A stretch of 64,000 bases of DNA from Chamaecyparis obtusa (GCA_027943335.1 BSBK01002075.1:4973001-5037000); one strand, 5' to 3'. Positions 42,986-55,700 are shown, numbered from the stretch's first letter. A program made the numbers and translations. The notes: generated from the sequence alone by a model not told the origin.

Positions 42986-43780
42986 TCATTAACTTGTTAA
43001 TTAAGTTCCTCATTCTCAGTTGGTGTCAGTCGGTGTAGTGCTTTATTCAGTAAACTAGCTCTAGGAATCAGATCTATACATGGACTTATACTTCTCATCG
43101 GCATCAAACCATTAGCTACATTATAAAAAATGATCTCTTTGTACTCAGTGAGAAAATTCTCAACCTCTACCCGGAAACTTTATCTTCTATTTCCTCACTC
43201 AGTTTTTTAGGAACCAAAGCATAACAAACATCATTTTTCTTGAGATCCTTAACAAACTATCTACCTTCCATCAAACAAAATTTCACAGATGTACATATCT
43301 CACTAGCAGATTCTTCAACCAAATGTAACAAGATTTTCTTTTTCCACCATCCCAAATAGTATATTTATTCAATCTCCCATCATGTATGGCATGTCTATCA
43401 TATTTCCAAGGGCTACCCAATAAAATATGACAACAATCCATAGGCATATTATCACACAACATCTTATCATAATACTTTCTAATTTTCAGATTCACAAAAC
43501 ATTGTTCACTTACCATCAATGTATGCCCATCCTTGATCCATGAAATTTGATAGGGCTTTGGGTGCATCAATATTTCCAACTACAAATTTTTAACCATTTC
43601 TTCTAATGCTAGATTCTATGAGCTTATATCGTCAATGATTACTTTCCAAACATTATCTATAACTCTACATCTGGTTTTGAACAAAAAATTTCTTACCAGA
43701 TCTTCTTTAGTCTTTTCACTCCACAATGCTCTTTTTACCATCAAGTTTCCTTCCTTCTTAGGCTCATTCAATGAACCTTC
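42986..43780 (-). pseudogene. Gypsy copy 2: RT start and protease region
   Basis: Colinear with 26110-26900 of copy 1. The frame 43579-43283 reads HPKPYQISWIKDGHTLMVSE and ILLGSPWKYDRHAIHDGRLN, the conserved stretch after the gypsy protease. At 43745-43775 it contains the uninterrupted empty site for the gag-only element found in copy 1. Confidence 0.8.
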
Positions 43781-44744
43781 TGTTAGTGATTTTTCTTGTA
43801 CCCTCTGATTCTAAAAGAGACAGTGAGAACCAAACATGGGATACTTATCTGATTGACATAAATCTACTTCTTCCTACAAACTGGAGGACAAGAAAAGAAT
43901 AACATTGACAAGGCCAATGAACCTTATACACTTCAAGCTCCACACACTTAGGCAGGTGTACCTAAATCAAACATGAATTTTCATTTATGATAACATCTCT
44001 TTGACACAACCTGAACTATGCAAACAAAGAAAGTGGATAGTTCTTAGAACTATAAGAAATGGGAGTGAACACTCAACTAGTCTTATGAAAGATCCCTATC
44101 ACATAAGTGTTCCAATGACTAGGAAAATGGCACAGGTGACAAGGATAAATCCTTCTTCTCTTTGAGTTCAAGACTCGAACAAGCTAACCTAGGATTCATT
44201 CTTCAAAGAATCACTAAACTCCATTGTATTCTGCAAATACAAATTATAAACATTACATGCTCTTCAATAGAAAATAAATGTTCAATGATTTTCAAATTTG
44301 ATGGTGAAAGGTGCAATGACAAGCAATGATGAGTGCCTTGTCAATTGGGCAATAGAGTCAGATAAAAGTAAATCCCTATAAATCCTACAACTCCAAACAC
44401 ACAAAACCCAAACGAAGTGCCTTATAGATCATTCTCTCACTCATCTACCCAAACATCATATTCACAAGCAATGTTAAATTCTTAGAATTGTGGCGAAGAT
44501 TTATTCCCACCTTGAGAGATACTAAGAACAGAGATTCCCAGTCACCTTGTAACCAGCATATTAGAGTGCCTTACAAACTAATACACAAGAATTTAATGCA
44601 ATACATATGAAGACATCACCAATAAAAGGTTTGGATTCCACTATTTTTCATTCAAAAGTCTATGGTTTAGTACAATTAAGAAAACCTAAAAATCACAAAA
44701 AACAAGGGCTCCTAAGCCAGAATACTGCCTCTCTTTTATCTCCT

Positions 44745-45619
44745 ACTTACCCTGCCTTGGCACTTTCAATAGAGTCTCTTGTCCTACTGCCATTGATACC
44801 ATTCTGAGGACTAAGATTCCCACTTGGAGGTAAAGAAGAAAACCATATGCATTCATTCTCAGACTCACATCTCAATTTTTTTATATTTATGTGCAACTTC
44901 TAATGAGCTTGACAAACTACATTGTGGATATTGAGAAACTCCTTCACTCTTTTGTGATGTTCCTGAAGCTGATGGTATGGAAGTTCCAAACAATGTGTTC
45001 CCTTTTAATGAACCTCCTTCAAACATATTGGGACCCCTAACTTCATGATATAGACTTCCCAAAGAACTTCCAACCAGTGGGCACCTCAAAAAACTTGAGA
45101 TCTAAAATTTTGGCAACCATATCGAGTGTAGTTGATGTTGGCATGCCCTCTGCTCATCCAAAACACCAAAATTCAATGAATCTAGACCACAGTGCTCCGA
45201 AATTTTAATCACAATGTTCACCTTTTTCACCTTTACAAAGTTGCCAAAAAACATCAGCTGACATCTAGAAATAGCTTCAAAAACTAATCAAATGGCCCCA
45301 CAGGAATGTGTCATCAGAAAGACACATTCATTCTCATCATGTTTTTACACTCGCCAAAGGAGATTGCACCTAGAGCCTTAGGTCACAAGAAATTAATGAC
45401 CAAACATAGCACTGTATAAACATTTATTCAATCTACATTGCCAAATCTGCATAAGTCACGTTCAGAACCGACACTTGAAACTTTCCAATTGAGATCTTCA
45501 TGAACCGACAACTTGGAGATTGATTCATATCCATACAAGGAATATGAATCCAAAAGTAACTCACCCAAAAGATCACATGGAGAAATGCAATCAAACACCA
45601 AAGTCAACCTGTTAGACAT
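44745..45619 (-). other. Coding-like tracts inside the left LTR
   Basis: Minus-strand frames that stay open here are kept in the right LTR as well: 45619-45428 (starting MSNRLTLVFD) against 50500-50303, and 45089-44865 ([13 protein letters not shown]) against 49969-49745. A further frame ends FSSLPPSGNLSPQNGINGS at about 44860-44760 and 49740-49640. Apart from the phosphoglucomutase block I do not recognise them. They may be more captured host sequence or an LTR-embedded gene. Confidence 0.35.
45058..45144 (-). pseudogene. Captured phosphoglucomutase exon fragment (left LTR)
   Basis: The minus strand encodes 29 open codons that begin [17 protein letters not shown] and end [12 protein letters not shown]. 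This is the strongly conserved segment of eukaryotic cytosolic phosphoglucomutase that reads [36 protein letters not shown]. After FFG the sequence continues AA|GTCTAT, as if the intron donor inside the Asn codon was captured too. No other phosphoglucomutase part is seen. It cannot make an enzyme. Confidence 0.8.
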
Positions 45620-46520
45620 ATTTAGGATTAAAATAGTGAAATATGCAGAAACTGAGTTTGGAATTTGCTTAGGAAAGTGACTAGACGGATTGGGAAAGAC
45701 TCAAAAATATTTAGACAAGTACACTTTTAGGTTTACAATCTAGGGCAACATTCAATCATGCTTGTCCTCAAACTGGGTGAAAACCACAAAGCCTCAAAGT
45801 AGGCCACTTAAAAAATTGGGCAATGCACACTTGGTGACACTTAACAATTTCCAAATGAAATGGCTCTAGAAAATAAGTCAGACAGGCACATGGGGGGCTA
45901 AGAATTGGTACAAATACTATCTCTGATGCCTACAACATGATGCAACAATCTGCATGTTATGACAATTAACAAGGAAAAAGATGCAAACCTCCAAAGTAGG
46001 CTACTCAGTAAATTTTTTGACAAATACTTTATGCAGATTTTCAGGAACACCTTCAAATAGCTACTTCTAAAGTATGTCAGAACTGAAAAATAGGACCCCA
46101 AACCTATTACATATGTCAAATGATAGGTAATGAACACCCTACCCAAGTGGTTGATCATGAAAATCAACAGGTCCACACTCTCTATGCACTTAAACTAGGT
46201 ATCTTACAATAATTTTTAGGACACTGATTCCGACACTTAGATAAATTTTTTTTAAATCAACCTCAAAACATAGCCTGAATTTTTGAGCTCCAATAGTCGC
46301 TCTGATTGGGGATGCATGTCCCTTGCGGGCATGCAGAGAATCCAAAATCTTTGGTACAACAGACCACCCAAAGAAAATCAACTTGATATTTTACTTTTCT
46401 CTCAAAACTCTGAATAGGGAACCCACCAACTGAAAGAAAAGACACACACAACTGAAAGGAAAGAAATTGTACAAGGATTTACAATATTTACATCAAAGGC
46501 TCAAGGCCCCAAAACTCTAA

Positions 46521-48420
46521 TCAGTTTTTACCTCTATCGAACAAATGATTTTCATTTCCATACAACCAAGGAAAACTAAAATTACATCTCTCATCCAACC
46601 TGTCAAAAACATTGTGATCCACTTTCAGCATATCATAGAAAAAATGATCATTACAATCAAAATCATCCGCCAAGACCAAGCCATCAAGTTGCCATAAATA
46701 CTTACTACTTTGTGACATTAAAGCATCACATTCTTCATTATCACTGCCATGCTAAAAAAGGAAGCACTCCAAATCAACTTCATGGTTGGAAACATCAGCA
46801 TATTGATCATTAGTTTGCAAAAAATAATAAACCATTTCTATCTCAGCACTTTGCAAACTAAAATAGAACTTCTCAAGATAAAAGTCTGATTGCATAAAAC
46901 TGGCAACAACTTGCTGATGAAAAATTATATCAGCATCTTCTAGAAAGGAACAAGCACTATTAGTGATTGGATCTTCAACCATTTGTAAATCTGAGAAAAC
47001 ACATTTAGATTTACCACATTGTCGAGCATCAAAATGTAAATAAGAACCACTGACATTATCCTCTTGAAAATCTGAATCCACACTAGTACATACATCATCA
47101 TACTCATCAAATATAACGCTACCAAATCCATTACAATGATATGTACTATCCATTTTCTAATTAAAAATGGGAGAAAGGACATCCATAAATGTTTCACACA
47201 GCATGTCATCACTTGTATCATATCTATCAAAGATTATATCTACCGGGCATGGGATTTTAGAAACAAACTTGGGAGTATACCTTTGAAACTTAGTATCCAA
47301 GAGTTTTGAAATTTGCTCACTACTTATTGAGCATTGGACATCACATTGTAGCTCTTCAGTTTCATTGTTGTTGCTGCATATATCTTCCCTATCTGAAATA
47401 GGGGCTGGAATCTCTTGTCTCACAATACCTTGTGTAAAGTAGTCATTTTAGGAACTATCATCTGCATTATAATCATATTATTCATGTTCACAAAAAACAT
47501 CATCAACATGAAACAAGGATCCATAAACATCATGCTGAGAGAAAGAAAAATCTACAAACTCAAGAGGAGCATTATTAACTGAAGATTCATCTCCTACATC
47601 TTGACATTCATAGATTTTATTATCAGCATAATAACCAGCACTATCAGCATCACAAGACTCAGCATCCTCAGCACAACTAGATTCAGCATCTACAAATGAA
47701 TCTATCCAGAACTTTAACATTTTCTAGTGCTTCCTTTCTAAGGGATGCTGTCCAACTGACTAATTCAGGCATACCAAGTTCAAGAAACATTTTAGCATAT
47801 TGAGACTCTTGAAAGTCAATACCCATAGGAAGTTCACTACAAGCTACAAGAAATTTATTATGGTATGAAAGTGTTGATTCTTCTTCCCTTTCCCCTATTG
47901 CACATCTTAAAATCAATATGCAATTCTATTGGATTTTTTGATTTATCAGATGAAGTTCTCTATTATAATTTTCTAAATTTGACTGATAATTTCAGATCTA
48001 GAAACATCTTGATCTATCAAAGGTGGAAACTCCATATTAAAATACTGACAAAACAATTCAGCTTGTTCTCATGACAATACTCTCATCCCACTTCATGCAA
48101 CCCCTGAATTCATTAAGCCACAACATATTTATGATACTCATTACAATTCTGAAACTTCAATCCAGAAATATTGACTTAAACTTCAAGATTATTTTTCCCC
48201 TTTCTTAGTGACTTGTTCATCTATTAAGGGATTGTTTTTACTTTGATAAAAGATTACCTGGAAGTGTTGTTGCTGGTGCAAAATAATAATCTAAAGTCTC
48301 CTTCAAATCACCTTTCAAACCTTGGTAGAGTCGCCACCTCTTTGCAGAGGATAAATTCTGAGTCATTTGAGAAACTTTTCTCAAATCTAAACCTTCTTTT
48401 AAAACCAAAAACATAACACA
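46521..48420 (-). pseudogene. Unidentified acidic ORF of the large LTR element
   Basis: I do not recognise the family. Frames at 47720-47478, 47423-47157, 47153-46752 and 46718-46521 are all in the same register, so one long acidic, Cys-containing frame of at least 400 codons is broken only by stops (about 47478, 47440, 47157 and 46752). It is joined through one frameshift near 47700 to 47916-47683 (ACSELPMGIDFQESQYAKMF ... LVSWTASLRKEALENV). Further upstream 48420-48275 reads RKVSQMTQNLSSAKRWRLYQ and GDLKETLDYYFAPATTLPG. The position suggests a gag-like or accessory protein, but no CCHC knuckle or protease motif is visible. Confidence 0.5.
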
Positions 48421-48660
48421 ACTTCAACAGGATACAACTATTTTTCAAGATCACAAATACATTACACTTTCACTCTTGAAAAACACTGATAAAACAGAGA
48501 CTCAAAGTCTCCACTCACACTCAGTGAGAAGATATAATAATTTTTGAAAATAATATAACTCTATGATCACTTAACCTGACTCTGGGATGATTCAACAAAG
48601 CAAGGAAATAACATCTTAAAATTATTGTCCTTTATTTATTCCCCAAAAGAGTCATCATTT

Positions 48661-51090
48661 TGTTAGTGATTTTTCTTATACCCATCAATTATAAAAGAGA
48701 CAGTGAGAACCAGACATGGGATACTTATTTGATTGACATAAATCTACTTCTTCCTATAAACTGGAGGACAAGAAAAGACTAACGTTGACAAGGCCAATGG
48801 ACCTTCTACACTTCAAGCTCCACACAACCAGGTGGGTGTACCTAAATCAAACATGAATCTACATTTATGATGACTTCTCTTTGACACAACCTAAACTATG
48901 CAGATGAAGAAAGTGAATAGTTCTTAGAAGTGTAAGAAATAGGAGTCAACACTCAACCGGTCTTATGCAAGATACCTATTACATAAGTGTTCCAAGGACT
49001 ATGAAAATGGCATGGGTGACAAGGATGAATCCTTCTTCTCTTTGAGTTCAAGACTTAGGTAGGCTAACCTAGGATTCATTCTTCAAAGAATCACTAAACT
49101 CCATTGTATTCTATAAATACAAATTGTAAACATTACATGTTGTTCAACAGAAAGTAAATGTTCAATGATTTTCAAATTTGATGGTGAAAGGTGCAATGAC
49201 GAGCAATGATGAGTGCCTTATCAATTGGGCAACAAAGTCAGATAAAAGTAAATCCCCAGAAATCCCACAACTCCAAACACACAAAACTCAAACTAAGTGC
49301 CTTACAAATCATTCTCTCACTCCTCTACCCAGACATCAAATTCACAAGCAATGTTAAATTCTTATAATTGTGGCAAAGATTTATTCCCTCCTTGAGATAT
49401 ATTAAGAACACAAATTCACAGTCACCTTGTAACCAGCATATTAGAGTGTCTTACAAACTAATACACAAGAATTTAATGCAATACATATGAAGACATCACC
49501 AATAAAATATTTGGATTCCACTATTTTTCATTCAAAAATCTCTGGTTCAGTACAATTAAGAAAACCTGAAAACCACAAAAAATAAGGGCTCCTAAGCCAG
49601 AATACTGCCTCTCTTTTATCTCTTACTTACCCTTCCTTGGCACTTTCAATAGAGTCGTCTGTCCTACTGCCATTGATACCATTTTGAGGACTAAGATTCC
49701 CACTTGGAGGTAAAGAAGAAAACCATATGCATTCATTCTCAAGCTCACATCTCAATTTTGTTATATTTATGTGCAGCTTCTGATGAGCTTGACAAACTAC
49801 ATTGTGGAAACTGAGAAACTCCTTCACTCTTTTGTGATGTTCCCAAAGCGGATGGTATGGAAGTTCCAAACAATGTGTTCCCTTTTAATGAACCTCCTTT
49901 AAACATATTGGAACCCCTAACTTCACGATTTAGACTTCCCAAAGAACTTCCAACCAGTGGGCACCTCAAAAAACTTGAGATCTAAAATTTTGGCAACCAC
50001 ATCAAGTGTAGTTGATGTTGGCATGCCCTCTGCTCATCCAAAATGCCAAAATTCGATGAATCTAGACCACAGTGCACCGAAATTTTAATCACATTGTTCA
50101 CCTTTTCACCTTTGCAAAGTTGCCAAAAAACATCAACTGACCTCTAGAAATAGCTCAAAAAACTAATCAAATAGCCCCACAGGAATGCACCATCAGAAAC
50201 ACACATTCATTCTCATTATTTTTTTACACTTGCCAAAGAAGATTGCACTCAGAGCCTTAGGTCACAAGAAATTAATGACCAAACATAGGGCTGTACAAAC
50301 ATTTATTCAATCTGCATTGCCAAATCTGCATAAGTCACCTTCAAAACTGACACTTGAAACTTTCCAACTGAGATCTTCATGAACCGGAAACTTGGAGATT
50401 GATTCATATCCATATGTAAGGAATATGAATCCACAAGTAACTCACCCAAAAGATCACATGGTGAAATGAAATCAAACACCAAAGTCAGCCTGTTAGACAT
50501 ATTTAGGACTAAAACAGTGAAATATGTAGAAACTGAGTTTGAAATTTGCTTAGGAAAGTGACTAGTTGGATTGGCAAAGACTCAAAAATCTTTAGACAAG
50601 TACACTTCTAGGTTTACAATGCAGGGCAACATTCAATCATGATTGACCTCAAACTAGGTACAAACTACAAAGCCTCAAAGTAGGCCACTTAGAAAATTAG
50701 ACAATGCACACTTGGTGGCATTTAACAATCTACAAATGAAATGGCTCTGGAAAATAAGTCAAACTGGCACATGGGGGGCTAAGAATGAGTAGCAATACTC
50801 TCTCTCATGCCTACAACATGATGCAACAACCTGCATGTTATGACAATCAATAGGGAAAAAGATGCAAACCTACAAAGTAGGCTACTTAGTGAATTTATGG
50901 ACAAACACTTTATGCAGATTTTTGGGAACACCTTCAAATGGCTACTTCTAAAGTATGTCAGAACTTAAAACTAGGACCTCAAACCTATTACATATGTCAA
51001 ATGATAGGTAATGAACACCCTACCCAAGTGGCTCATCATGAAAATTAACAAGTCCACACTCTCTATGCACTGAATTTTTGATCTCCAACA
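48661..51090 (-). repeat. Right LTR of the large non-autonomous element
   Basis: 2430 bp, TGTTAGTGATTTTTC start and ATCTCCAACA end, colinear with the left LTR with about 5-6% differences by eye and an ~80-bp deletion near its end. Confidence 0.82.
49938..50024 (-). pseudogene. Captured phosphoglucomutase exon fragment (right LTR)
   Basis: The same 29-codon block as at 45144-45058, again open and with one conservative change (LDVVAK for LDMVAK). Presence in both LTRs shows it was part of the LTR before this copy inserted. Confidence 0.8.
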
Positions 51091-51095
51091 CCTTC

Positions 51096-52170
51096 ATGTA
51101 CAACATTTCTACTTCTACCGACCTTCTTACTTGCATGTGTACACTCAAATGATCTATGTCCTTCTTCACCATAATTGTAACAATTTTCTCAAAATCCTCC
51201 TCTGCCATAGCCATCGCAGGAGTAGTTACCTCTTCATCAGAAGGAAGTTTCACCTTTCCAATCGGTCTTTTCTTTGTCATAATTTATTTTGTCCTGATCA
51301 GATCTACTATTTTCACCATAGGATCTACCTCTTCCTCTAGAGAATCTACCATCTCTTCCTCTTTGTCTTTTCTCATGTCTTTTGTTCAATTTCTCCTCAT
51401 ATTTTAGGGAAAACTGATAAGCTTCTTCAATACTCTCCATTTTCATCCTCAACCCATTTAGTTATCTTACAATTATTTCCACGTCATCTTCAATATGTCC
51501 ATATTTGATATCCAATCTGTAAAATTCCTCAGTGTAATCTTTCATCGAGCTATCCTTATGTTTCAAACCTTGCATTCTCCTAACTAGATTAATTTGATAG
51601 TCACAAGGTAGAAACTTGCCTTTCAATTTGTTCACCATTTTATTCCATACCTTAATTTTGTCTTTACCTTTCTTCTTTCTATCTAATTACAAATGCTCCC
51701 ACCATAAGGATGCACGACCTTTCAACTTTGTGCTTGCAATTTTCACTTTCTTTTCCTTTGATATGTTCTCATATTCAATGTATTTCTCCATCTCAATTAT
51801 CTCAACTCATCCGAATCCAATATCCTACTATATTCAGGACGGTTAACCTATAGTGTAGATTTCAAACTAGTCAATGCCTTTAGGAACCTTTCCTCTACTT
51901 GATCCATCACAGGTGTAGGTGCGGCTTCTTCCTATATTTATTTAGTTCATCATCACTAACATCTTCAAGATGTCTTCCTCGACAATGGGCTATCTCAACA
52001 ACTTCTAATCTAGCAACAATCTGCCTATGCATATCAACTAAACCTGGATCTACATCTTGCCTCCCATGAACCATCTTGAAACCCTCTGCAATTGCACGTT
52101 AGGTCACAATCTCCCACCCTACAACAATGTCACTGCTAGGGCTTACAAAAAGGAATCTCCAAATCAACCT
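51096..52170 (-). pseudogene. Gypsy copy 2: gag remnant
   Basis: Colinear with the gag of copy 1. 51452-51237 reads MKMESIEEAYQFSLKYEEKL and an arginine/glycine-rich stretch; the LWWEHL and DYTEEFYRL regions follow at 51720-51480. The uninterrupted copia target (CTTCTTCAATACTCTCC) is at about 51424-51440. A degraded primer-binding site (GGTGGTATCATAG) lies at 52185-52173. Confidence 0.75.
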
Positions 52171-52185
52171 TTCTATGATACCACC

Positions 52186-52874
52186 TGACACAAGGGAGGA
52201 TGAATGATGGGGCCTAAGGCACTCACAAACACCAATTCCACTTGCAAATTAACAACTTGGGAGCAACAACAAAGAGAGGGAGAGAATGAATGCATATATC
52301 TTTTATTGACTCATTCAAACTTCATACATGTCGGGCTATAAGTCCTTCCTGGTTACAACCAATACCATGAAATTCAATTAAAAAATAGTCCTCATACATG
52401 TGAGGATCCAAAACTTCAGATTCTATCTCCTAAAATGGTTGCCCAATCCTAGAACATCTCTACTTATTTATACAAGAGGCCACTGAACAGGTCAACTCTA
52501 AGAATCCTTATATCCATCATTGGAGAAAGAAATGACCCAGATTTAGGTCCACACGTTTCCCAATGAGAGATATCGTGATCAAAATTAACTGCACATATCA
52601 ATCAGTATCAAACAATTAAATTCCATGAGTCGGTGAACTCAAGAGCTGAGCAACACCGAACACAGTGAACCAACTTGGTAATGAGCACTACCGAACCAAC
52701 ATGGTAAATGAAATAACAAGACGGTAACCGATCTCGCCAGTGACCAATAGGAACACTTCACCGAGAACTCTAAAGTAGTTATCGAGCAAACAAAACAAGT
52801 TACCGAGTAGCGAAACAAATTCCATATTTTTGGTTGATCCAGAATTGTCATAAACCTAGGATGCTCTTGCATCA
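52186..52874 (-). repeat. 5' LTR of gypsy copy 2
   Basis: 689 bp. The minus strand starts TGATGCAAGAGCATCCTAGG and ends CTCCCTTGTGTCA. It is colinear with 36784-37478. Confidence 0.85.
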
Positions 52875-54216
52875 CAAAACATAAATAAGGTAAAAGCCAT
52901 ATGGTAGGTGAAATCATTTATAATTATGATATATTTTCAAAAATGTTAGAAGTGACTCTATTCAATAAGTTTAAACCCTTTTTAACCGTAATTACCACCA
53001 TAGAGACACATATAAGATTATTTAGTAGCTTGTGTGAGATAATGTTCCTCAACAATTAAAACCCTTAGCCTATTTTTAATTCCATAGATCAATTGAGATG
53101 TTTGGAAGGGAATACTTAATTGGTTAAATCAAGTTGGTTTTTAATTATTATATTTTATAACCAACTTTATTTAATTAATTATTTTACTTAAGTGACTTGT
53201 TTAGAGTTGAGATACTCAATTAAAGATTAAGAGTCATTTTATAACAATTAAACACTACTTCTCAAAGATGTTAAAAAAATATAAAAGTATAAACAAAAAG
53301 GTTATCTTTAATAAGATTCATTTTTACCTGTGTAATTCAGATAATTTAAAGTCCTAAGATAAAAATCTTAAGAAAAAGTGATTGGAAAGAGAGATTTCCA
53401 AAACCACTTAACAACAGATCCATTCAAAATTCACTTTATCTAATTTGGACAATTTGAAACCTGACAAAATTCCTACGAAAAATTGATTTCTAAAAAATAT
53501 TTCATAATCAATTTATAATAGATTCATTCAAAATTCACTTTCCCTGATTTGGACAAATTTGAAACACTAAGACAACATTTTCAAAAAATATTAAAAAAAA
53601 AAGATTTCATAACCACTTTACAATAGATTCATTCAAAATTCATTTTGTCTAATTTAAACAATTTAAGATCCTAAGAACAAAATCATAAAATCTTAACCAT
53701 TTTACAATGGATTCATTCAAAATACACTCTATGGGATGAAAAGAATGACAAATTAAAATTGCAATTTAAGATTTCAATTTCGGAAATGAAATTGACAACG
53801 AAAACTACGGGTGAGCGATATGATTCAAAATTCCTGGTTCATTCTACTGATTGGGTTTTCTCCGCTAGTTGGTAGTGTTCAAATAGCAGACCCTAAAGTG
53901 GCCACTTAAATATAAAAGGTGTAGGAAAATTTATACGCTGGTTTCGGTTGAAAGGAGAAGATGATGCTGCTTAAAGCTTTTGCAAGCCTCTGCTAGCCGC
54001 AGTGGAGAGTCGTGACGGAATAAAGAAATTCGTGGCACCAAAATCTTCAGGAACTTCCTGTATTTGTGACACTAGCTCAAACCCATTTATTAATTTCCAA
54101 CAGAGAAGGAAAAAAGGGAAGCTCGCGCTGCGAGGAAAATGAAACAGAGCTCAAATGCTAAACACGTAACTTAAACGCTCGAGATTTAATATGACATTTG
54201 GAGCCGGTCAAAGGTC
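52875..54216 (+). repeat. Flanking DNA shared with 37479-38843 (duplication copy 2)
   Basis: Colinear with copy 1. Positions 53809-54216 are the near-identical core; the TATA-like box is near 53905. The similarity ends at about GGTCAAAATTTGC, where this copy carries 30 extra bases before a shared TTTTAATAATA. Confidence 0.88.
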
Positions 54217-54879
54217 AAAATTTGCTCTTATTCATGTAAGCTCGAAATTTTAATAATATACTAGCACTTGCACTCAAAAGAGGTGCAAGGGATATGCTGA
54301 TAGGTTTTTGATTTGAAAGCATAAATGAAGACTTAGATAATAAACGAAAGTGTATAAAAGTGATGGTCTACAAACATGTAGCATTGTAGAAGGAAGTCTT
54401 TTACATAGTAGCACCCATTTTGGATAAGTTAAAGTTACAATAGTGTCATATTGTATTTTTTGTCGGTCATCTTTATAAAATACAGCATTGAAATGCATTG
54501 AAACACATTAAAAAATATTGTATTTATAAATATTAATCTTTATTTCCTCTTCTTGATTAGCAAGTGTGAACCCGTGGAAGAGAAAAAGTTATAATTGATA
54601 AGAAACAAAAAATGTCATGAAATGAAGGGAATAATTTAAACTGTAGTATTTAAAAAGTAAGTGTAAACGTAAATTAACATACCTAGGCTTTTTACAAGAT
54701 AAATTGCAAGCAAGATTTTTTTTCTTTCTACTAATGTTTTATGGATTCTTTTTCATTTTGTAATAGCAACCCAAAGAGAAGGTGTGCTCTATATCGAGGC
54801 CTTATAGGGATTTGACTTTAAAGACTATTGTAAAGTTGTGGCCTTGTCTTACAGATTTACCTATATCAATTGTGTCTCT
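54217..54879. other. AT-rich interval, nothing recognised
   Basis: Only short frames on both strands and no repeat relationship seen within the window. Confidence 0.3.
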
Positions 54880-55700
54880 ATCTAGTATTAGGCCTTATGA
54901 TTTATGTATATAGTGATGGTCCATGTAGTGGTTAGTGTTATTAAATTGTATTCTTTCCTCGAGATATTTGCTGTATTGAAATAGTTTTTGGGTATCTTTC
55001 ATCCCAAGGTGGACCATTGTAGCTGTCAAATTCAGTCGTAACATATGTTGGCAATTCTCAAGGCTTAGAGCCAAAGGGATATACAATATCTTGTTGATTC
55101 AATTAGTGTAACCAATTCTAAGTGATTTGGACAATGCAAGTAGGATTGTATGTAGCTAGATTGTATCTCACTACCATCGACTATTTCTTTGAGGCGGTGT
55201 AATATAAATTGGTGTTTGAAAATCATGAGAGGTAATTTTTTTGTAGCATATGACATTTTTCTTGTGTGCTTATATCTCTTTATGCAAGGATAGATTAGCC
55301 AAGAACTTTTTCTATGCTTTTATGGTGTGGTCTTCTAGCTTTCAATCTCATGAGCATATTCTTGCCAACATATTAACACAACTCTCTATTTTTTCAACTT
55401 TGGACACATACATGGAAATGTATTTGAGAACAAGAAGTTGCAAGGTGACATGTTGACAATCTATATTAGCTCTCCATATGGATAAAATATGTGGGTTATG
55501 GATGTTTAACCTATCATCATTTCTAGATGGTTTAAAGGATTTATGTCCTGATTCATCACATAGTAATTTGATTCTTCCCATCCTTTCAAAGGATCTTTAT
55601 ATATACATTATACATGCTTCTCTTTCTTATGTAGGTAAGTCCTCTCAGTACATTTGGTGTGTCTTATGTACACAATTAACCAACTCTTCATAATCAACGT
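54880..55700 (-). pseudogene. Helitron helicase-like fragment
   Basis: The minus-strand frame at 55581-55348 reads SRNDDRLNIHNPHILSIWRA followed by NIDCQ...VLKYISMYVSKVEK, which fits the conserved RNDxxLNxHNPxILxxWRAN...KYxxKYxxKxE stretch of Helitron Rep/helicase proteins. The frame at 55256-55065 (KKLPLMIFKHQFILHRLKEI) may continue it after stops. No Rep HUH motif, helicase Walker box or Helitron TC/CTRR ends are visible, so this is a decayed piece. Confidence 0.5.

Larger units (their letters stand above)
43781..46295 (-). repeat. Left LTR of the large non-autonomous element
   Basis: About 2515 bp. It retains an extra ~80-bp stretch near 46190-46275 that the right LTR lacks, and its last base pair ends CCAATA rather than CCAACA. 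It carries the phosphoglucomutase-like block at 45144-45058. Confidence 0.8.
43781..51090 (-). mobile_element. 7.3-kb non-autonomous LTR element with 2.4-2.5-kb LTRs, TSD CCTTC
   Basis: Ends are TGTTAGTGATTTTTC...ATCTCCAACA. CCTTC lies on both sides (43776-43780 and 51091-51095), and copy 1 at 30588-30600 shows the uninterrupted site GAACCTTCATG. The interior (46296-48660) has no RT, RNase H, protease or integrase. It carries a decayed acidic minus-strand frame, so I place the element on the minus strand by its reading frames only; no standard primer-binding site is seen next to either LTR. This fits the LARD class of large non-autonomous LTR elements. Confidence 0.82.
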
